Positions 49,271-53,740 of a stretch of DNA of 53,740 bases are shown piece after piece. A program made the translations under genes and the position numbers. The notes beneath the pieces were generated by a model. It ran no database searches. It saw nothing but the letters and a program-made list of their open reading frames with translations, and was not told the origin of the DNA. Numbering within the stretch: the stretch's first letter is position 1; every line of letters begins with the position of its first letter. The stretch lies in contig JBCCHN010000027.1 in the NCBI GenBank assembly GCA_039028695.1, forward strand, positions 1-53,740. The letters run 5' to 3'. Source of the DNA: JANQKX01 sp039028695 (GTDB lineage Bacteria > Pseudomonadota > Alphaproteobacteria > Kiloniellales > Kiloniellaceae).

Positions 49271-49288
49271 GCCCTCGAAAAAGAGGGC
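49271..49288. terminator. Hairpin between convergent genes
   Basis: A 6-bp stem (GCCCTC with GAGGGC) and a GAAAAA loop lie between the SleB-type gene and the convergent pentapeptide-repeat gene. There is no strong T-run, so termination is only likely. Confidence 0.4.
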
Positions 49289-49299
49289 GCCTTAGGCGG

Positions 49300-50031
49300 C
49301 TAGTCCAAGTGTTTGCAGGGCCAGCTGTCGGGCCTCTTGAGGCCTTCTGGCAGCTCTGTTTCGCCGTTGCCGCAAGCCAAATTGACCTGAGATTGACTTA
49401 GGCCTTTCACGCTTTTCAGGTCCGTCCCCTCAATCCTGGTCAAATAGGTGTGGGACATGCCCAGTTCGGCGTTTGTCAGAGTGGCGCCGCGAAAATCGGC
49501 ACGCGCCAGGTTTGCAAAGCGGAATGTCACGTCGGTCAAATCGCTTTCGCGAAAGGAGGTTCGCCCCAATTCTGATTTAGATAGGTCGGCACCGTGCAGA
49601 TCCGTCTCGCTTAGATCCGCGCGGGACATTTCCGATTTTGACAGATCGGCTCCTTTCAAGTCGGCGCCCCGAAAGTCCGCTCGGGGGGCCTCAACCTTGG
49701 ACATCTGGGCCTTGGTGAGGTCCGCGTCGTGCAGGCGGGCCCGGGCAAAATTCGCACCGGTCATGAGGGCATCGGTAAAGGTGACTCGGGAAAGGTCCGA
49801 GCCGCCGAAATCGGTCCGCTCCAACTTGGCGCGGCTCAAATTGCTGCCGTTCAGCCTGAGGCGTTCCTTTTCACATCCTGACCAGTTTACGCCCGGCTCT
49901 GGCGGGCTGCTACATTCGGCATGGGCAGGTCCGCTCCAGAGGACGGTGAGCGACCCCAATAGGAGAGCCGTTACCGCCGCGCAGGTCGTGTCTTGGGCGC
50001 GGGACCTGACCTGGTTCCCTCGATTTTTCAT
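49300..50031 (-). CDS. Secreted pentapeptide-repeat protein
   Basis: A 243-residue protein with a signal peptide (cleavage near AHAEC) and a long run of A(D/N)LXX-type pentapeptides from about residue 58 to 185 (LRLNGSNLSRAKLERTDFGG; ADLKGADLSKSEMSRADLSE). The repeats would form a right-handed quadrilateral beta helix. Four Cys in the flanks (CSSPPE, SGCEKE, ACGNGE, PCKHLD) could cap the coil by disulfides, fitting an exported location. The ligand or target is unknown. Confidence 0.9.
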   Translation of the reverse strand: MKNRGNQVRSRAQDTTCAAVTALLLGSLTVLWSGPAHAECSSPPEPGVNWSGCEKERLRLNGSNLSRAKLERTDFGGSDLSRVTFTDALMTGANFARARLHDADLTKAQMSKVEAPRADFRGADLKGADLSKSEMSRADLSETDLHGADLSKSELGRTSFRESDLTDVTFRFANLARADFRGATLTNAELGMSHTYLTRIEGTDLKSVKGLSQSQVNLACGNGETELPEGLKRPDSWPCKHLD

Positions 50032-50182
50032 CTATATTCCCTTGTCAACACTGATTTATAGCACGTTAAAATTGCCTTGTTCCCTCATAGGACTTTTTCC
50101 GGCCGCTGTCGAGGCTCGCCAAAAAAGATGACGCCGATAGGTGACGACTTTGTTAAAGCGGCAACAAAGTCCGCATGCTCAG

Positions 50183-50527
50183 TCAATCGTTATACGTGAC
50201 GGGGATGAAACGTCCGCAATCCCCGTGGCCGTAGGCCTCGGTCAGTTCGCACGCCCTATTGAGTTCGATAACCAGGTCGCCACGGCAGTTATCCAGTTGC
50301 ACCCAGGCATTAAGGCCAAGGATAGAATCTCCATGGTGGCCGCCGGCGTACTTGGCGTAATAGCCGATTTTTTCCACGTGGGACCCGACACCTAGTTTTT
50401 CGATTTGTTCTTGAACCTGCGGCCGGCAATCGTCAGGCAGAAAATCCTCAGCGATGGCAGCGGCAGGCGCTAAAAGAAACGCACTGATTACAGCGGCGGA
50501 AAGAGGGCGTGCAATCCAATGGGGCAT
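50183..50527 (-). CDS. Small secreted protein, unknown
   Basis: A 114-residue protein with a signal peptide (LSAAVISAFLLAPAAAIAE, cleavage after AIA). The mature part has four Cys (DDCRPQ, DNCRGD, RACELT, GDCGRF), enough for two disulfides, and a strand-turn pattern (YAGGHHGDSILGLNAWVQLD). AGGAGG stands about 6 nt before the ATG. No family was recognised. Confidence 0.78.
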   Translation of the reverse strand: MPHWIARPLSAAVISAFLLAPAAAIAEDFLPDDCRPQVQEQIEKLGVGSHVEKIGYYAKYAGGHHGDSILGLNAWVQLDNCRGDLVIELNRACELTEAYGHGDCGRFIPVTYND

Positions 50528-50604
50528 AAGATCCTCCTGATGGTGTCATTTGCCGAATAGGCTCTCCCATGCTTGCGACAAAATCAAGGCGTCCCATTGC
50601 CGCG

Positions 50605-51954
50605 TCAGGTCAAAAAGGCGTCCTCAAAGGGATAACTGGTTAGGTTTTCAAATCCGGTTTCGGTAATGACCACCTGATCCTCCAGTTTCACGCCACAAGG
50701 CCCGCCGACCTCGCCGTAATAAACCTCAACGCAAAGGCACATGCCCGGCTCTAGCTGGCCGTCATAGCCCCAATCCTCCCAGTCTTCCGGATAGCGAAGC
50801 GAGGGGTATTCGTCGCAAAGGCCGACACCGTGATACATCACTCCGTAGCGCTGATGGCTGTACTTGGCCGGGAGCTTTTGGCCCTTGTCCATTAATTCCT
50901 GGAAGGAAGCGCCTGGCTTCAGCAGCGCCATATTGGTCTGGATATGATCCAGGGCGGCTTTGTAGAGGTCTTTTTCGTAGGCATTGGGTGTTGCATCGCC
51001 GATGATCCAGGTGCGCGACAGATCTGCGCAATAGCCGTAGGGGCCGATCAAATCCGTATCGAAGGCAAAGATGTCGCCTTCTTGCATGGTCCGGGGTCCA
51101 CATTCCTGAAACCAAGGATTGGTGCGCGGTCCCGAGGAGAGGATCCGGGTTTCGATCCACTCGCCGCCTCGGATGAAATTACCCTTTTGCAGCTCGGCCC
51201 AGGCGTCGACCTCGGTAATGCCCGGTTTGACCGCCCGGTACATATCGTCCATGGCCGCCTCGCAGGCCGCGACGGCGCAACGCATGGCGTTTAGCTCATC
51301 GGCGCTTTTGATCTTTCGGGCGTGTTCGGTGACGGCCTGGCCTATCAAGACCTCAAGGCCTAGGTTTTCCAGGGCGCGAAACCCGGCGATCTCGATCTTG
51401 TCCACGGCCAGCCGCCGGTTGGCGCCGGCATGAGCGCGCAGGATCTCGTCCACCTCGGCGGCGAAGTTGCCGGCATGCTCGTCGGTGCGGTCGCCGCTCT
51501 CGAAATAAAAGAAACTGGCGCCATGACGGACTTCGCGAACCAGGGGCAAATGGGCCGAGAGATGTTCGCTGGAGTGAAAGTCCCAAAGCACCATGTAGCC
51601 GTCCGCGGTCACCAGGCAGGCACGCGCCGGATTGTGGGTGATCCAAAGCTGCATGTTGGTGGTGTCGGTGGCGTAGCGAATGTTCAAGGGGTCGAACATC
51701 AACAGGCCACCAATATCTCGCGCCTGAAGCTCGGCCACCAGGCGGCTGTGGCGATAATCTCGGACCGATGGCATATGTGGTGGGGTCAGGCCCCGGGCGG
51801 CCCATTCCTCGAACGCCAGGTCCGTGGGGCCGATTTCCACCCGATTTCCGTCGTTGGGCGTGCCGTCGGGCAAGAGGTCACCCGTGGCGGCGCGTGGGCG
51901 CCGATAGGGATCGATTTTCCGATTAGATCCAAGGACAAAGGGGTCGAAGTTCAT
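50605..51954 (-). CDS. dddP: DMSP lyase of the DddP type (M24 metallopeptidase fold)
   Basis: A 449-residue M24-fold protein. It follows the DddP lyases of marine alphaproteobacteria very closely in memory: NDGNRVEIGPTDLAFEEWAA, FDPLNIRYATDTTNMQLW, SSGPRTNPWFQECGPRTM and the C-terminal KLEDQVVITETGFENLTSYP. All DddP iron ligands have counterparts: the DTD pair and next Asp near 299-311 (FAFDTDLIG, CADLSRTW), His in MYHGVGLCDEYP near 375, Glu in CVEVYY and Glu in KLEDQV. The proposed catalytic Asp six residues after that His is also present. The enzyme should cleave DMSP to DMS and acrylate. A relative with another M24 activity (creatinase, ectoine hydrolase) is less likely. Confidence 0.85.
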   Translation of the reverse strand: MNFDPFVLGSNRKIDPYRRPRAATGDLLPDGTPNDGNRVEIGPTDLAFEEWAARGLTPPHMPSVRDYRHSRLVAELQARDIGGLLMFDPLNIRYATDTTNMQLWITHNPARACLVTADGYMVLWDFHSSEHLSAHLPLVREVRHGASFFYFESGDRTDEHAGNFAAEVDEILRAHAGANRRLAVDKIEIAGFRALENLGLEVLIGQAVTEHARKIKSADELNAMRCAVAACEAAMDDMYRAVKPGITEVDAWAELQKGNFIRGGEWIETRILSSGPRTNPWFQECGPRTMQEGDIFAFDTDLIGPYGYCADLSRTWIIGDATPNAYEKDLYKAALDHIQTNMALLKPGASFQELMDKGQKLPAKYSHQRYGVMYHGVGLCDEYPSLRYPEDWEDWGYDGQLEPGMCLCVEVYYGEVGGPCGVKLEDQVVITETGFENLTSYPFEDAFLT

Positions 51955-52196
51955 CTTGCCTCTCGCTTCTTTTTTCCGCAGAAAGCGGGTGCTCGATTTT
52001 TTCCTCTAAGTTTCTCTGGGAATCGTCCTTAAATCCAATTGGGAAGGGAGTCCATACCTGATTGTCAGAAAGAAGGCATGTTCGGGACGGTAGCCCTGGA
52101 CTAAAGGCCAACCAAAAATGGCGCAAGGCAAAGGCTTGACGCCACCGGGAGCTTGGTCAATGTTGGCCGGCCTTTGGCTTTGGGGAGTAGAGTCGC

Positions 52197-53033
52197 GTGT
52201 GTCCGGCCACGGTGCCGCATGATGCCGAGCGGGGATGGATCATTCCCATTGGCGGCGGTGAAAAGAAAGTGCGTTCTTCGAAAATTCTGAGCAAATTCGC
52301 CACGCTTTGCGGCGGCGAAGCGGCCAGGATTGTCATCCTGCCCACCGCATCGGAACTTGAAGACGCCGGGCAAAGGTACGTGAACGTCTTTGACGAATTG
52401 GGCGTCGGACAGGCTGAAATCGTTGCCATGGACACCCGCGAGGACTGTGAGGACCCAAGCCTGCTTGCCAGGCTCGAGGTGGCAAGCGGCATCTATTTCA
52501 CCGGTGGGAATCAGTTACGCTTGTCCACGACCATGGGCGGAACCTCTGCCGCAAAGCTGATCCGCCAATGCAACGCCGGCGGTGTTCACGTGGCGGGTAC
52601 CTCGGCCGGCGCGGCCTTTGTCAGCGAGCATATGATTGCCCATGGCAAAAGCGGTGGCACCCCGCGGAGCGGCATGGCAACCCTGTCGCCCGGCCTGGGG
52701 CTCACCAACCGGGTGATCGTGGATCAGCACTTTCGTGAGCGGGACCGGATTGGCCGGTTGTTGACCGCCTTGGCCTATAACCCTTTCCCGGTGGGGCTGG
52801 GCGTCGACGAGGACACGGCCGCTTTTATCAGTCCGGATAACGTGATTGAGGTGCTGGGCAGCGGTGGGCTTACCGTCGTGGATCCCTCCGATTTGCAGTC
52901 CTCCTCCATCGATAAGGCGGGTCACGGCAAAGCCATTAGCCTTATCGGCCTAAACCTGCATATACTATTGGAGGGAGATCGCTATGATCTCGAAACAAGA
53001 ACGGCCCAGGCCGCGGCGCTAATGGACGGATAG
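52197..53033 (+). CDS. cphB: Cyanophycinase
   Basis: A 278-residue serine peptidase that breaks cyanophycin (multi-L-arginyl-poly-aspartate) into beta-Asp-Arg dipeptides. The family signs are IPIGGGEKKVRSS near residue 17, ILPTASELEDAGQRYVNVFD near 47, the nucleophile in VAGTSAGAAFVSEHM near 137 and NRVIVDQHFRERDRIGRL near 175. VGLGVDEDTAAFI near 203 is also typical. The start is taken as GTG 52197; there is no closer Met, and GGGGAG lies about 11 nt upstream. Its stop is 69 bp before the cyanophycin synthetase gene. Confidence 0.95.
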   Translation: MCPATVPHDAERGWIIPIGGGEKKVRSSKILSKFATLCGGEAARIVILPTASELEDAGQRYVNVFDELGVGQAEIVAMDTREDCEDPSLLARLEVASGIYFTGGNQLRLSTTMGGTSAAKLIRQCNAGGVHVAGTSAGAAFVSEHMIAHGKSGGTPRSGMATLSPGLGLTNRVIVDQHFRERDRIGRLLTALAYNPFPVGLGVDEDTAAFISPDNVIEVLGSGGLTVVDPSDLQSSSIDKAGHGKAISLIGLNLHILLEGDRYDLETRTAQAAALMDG

Positions 53034-53102
53034 CCGGCCTAAAACCAAAAAAATCCGCGCGCCCGGTCCCTGGACCAAAGGCACCACTGACAGGGGGCGC
53101 AC

Positions 53103-53740
53103 ATGAAAATCCTGGAAACCTCGGTCTTTCGCGGTCCGAACATCTATGCACTCTTTCCGGTGATCCGTCATCAGGTGGACTTGGGGCCGCTTGAGGAGTG
53201 GCCGTCCGGGCGCTTGGGACCGGAATTTGTCGAACCCTTGTTGGAGTGCCTGCCGGGGCTTCATGAGCATGGCTGTTCCTACGGCGTGCCCGGGGGCTTT
53301 GTGCGTCGTCTGCGCGAGGGCGAGGGCACTTGGATGGGTCACATTTGGGAACATGTGGCCATTGAGTTGCAGAACGTGGCCGGCGCGGACGTCACCTTCG
53401 GCAAAACCAGAGGTGCCGGGTCCGATGCGGTCTACAACATGATCTACGAGTTCGAGCAGGAGGAAGTGGGCCTGCAGGCGGCACAGTTGGGCCTGGATCT
53501 GATCCATCACCTTTTGCCAGCGGATCTGGTTTTGGATCGGGAGCGACCGCAAGACTTCGAATTTGAACAGGCGCGGGACCGCTTTATCCGGTCCGCCCAG
53601 CGCAAGGCCTTGGGGCCGAGCACCGCCTCCCTCGTGAAGGCGGCGCGGGAGCGGGACATCCCCTGGCTGCGCTTGAATGATTACAGCCTGATCCAACTGG
53701 GCCACGGCAAGCATCAAAAACGAATTCAGGCCACGATCAC
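53103..53740 (+). CDS. cphA: Cyanophycin synthetase, N-terminal part (cut by window end)
   Basis: The first 212 residues of cyanophycin synthetase, which builds the Asp-Arg polymer as a nitrogen and carbon store. The N-terminal domain is recognisable: MKILETSVFRGPNIYAL, then EHGCSYGVPGGFVRRLREGE and WMGHIWEHVAIELQNVAGAD near 78. DVTFGKTRGAG and the following DAVYNMIYEFEQEEVGLQAA also fit. The ATP-grasp and Mur-ligase-like domains lie beyond the right edge, so the gene is partial. The ATG has AGGGGGC upstream. Together with cphB it forms a cyanophycin unit. Confidence 0.95.
   Translation, partial: MKILETSVFRGPNIYALFPVIRHQVDLGPLEEWPSGRLGPEFVEPLLECLPGLHEHGCSYGVPGGFVRRLREGEGTWMGHIWEHVAIELQNVAGADVTFGKTRGAGSDAVYNMIYEFEQEEVGLQAAQLGLDLIHHLLPADLVLDRERPQDFEFEQARDRFIRSAQRKALGPSTASLVKAARERDIPWLRLNDYSLIQLGHGKHQKRIQATI

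Noticed and set aside
1..53740. CRISPR arrays, rRNA and prophage
   Set aside because: No regularly spaced repeats, rRNA sequence or phage structural genes were seen.

Overview
The window looks like a chromosomal segment of a free-living alphaproteobacterium, most likely a marine Rhodospirillales-type organism. The base composition is moderately GC-rich by eye. The order radC, map, sfsA with a MoaB/CinA-type domain gene nearby is common in alphaproteobacteria. A GcvA-type LysR regulator, a PF13467-like ribbon-helix-helix protein, 3-hydroxybutyrate dehydrogenase, a DddP-type DMSP lyase and an aprMBA-sat locus all fit that group. No rRNA, CRISPR array or intact mobile element is visible. There is one tRNA, tRNA-Phe(GAA).

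Layout. 1-8.8 kb: the end of a fused oligopeptide-type ABC ATPase, a YHS-domain protein, a methyltransferase behind a leader with long inverted repeats, a ribbon-helix-helix protein, a glyoxalase, a two-subunit Tat-exported GMC dehydrogenase, and a LacI regulator coupled to an MttB-superfamily methyltransferase. 8.9-14.7 kb: an XRE regulator divergent from a DUF3302/HlyD/outer-membrane-factor export cluster and two membrane proteins. 15.1-20.9 kb: the metabolic centrepiece, aprM-aprB-aprA-sat for oxidation of sulfite to sulfate through APS, then a metallophosphoesterase and a convergent, degenerate CysH-like gene. 21-25.7 kb: an EamA transporter, a frameshifted small membrane gene, a patatin-like lipase with 3-hydroxybutyrate dehydrogenase, and an HD-GYP regulator.

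25.7-30.4 kb is an accessory islet: a gene-poor stretch, a TcmP/LCM-family methyltransferase, tandem tiny membrane ORFs, a threonine-dehydratase-like PLP enzyme and a decayed Tn3-family transposase. 30.4-34.6 kb: a secreted SnoaL-like protein, tRNA-Phe, a Bcr/CflA transporter, and two orphan genes whose 3' ends overlap (one GNAT-like, one possibly PAS-like). 35-41.4 kb: a Rieske ferredoxin, a membrane desaturase/hydroxylase and a class II aldolase divergent from a LysR gene, then a hydrolase, tag and another EamA transporter. 42-50.5 kb: a diguanylate cyclase, radC, map, sfsA, several envelope lipoproteins or secreted proteins, a SleB-type hydrolase and a pentapeptide-repeat protein. 50.6-53.7 kb: a DddP-type DMSP lyase, cyanophycinase and the start of cyanophycin synthetase.

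Taken together the genes suggest a heterotroph or mixotroph. It could gain energy from reduced sulfur (Apr/Sat), cleave DMSP (DddP), demethylate quaternary or tertiary amines (MttB family, substrate unknown), and use cyanophycin and poly-3-hydroxybutyrate as reserves. All function calls come from reading motifs and recalling families; no search was run.
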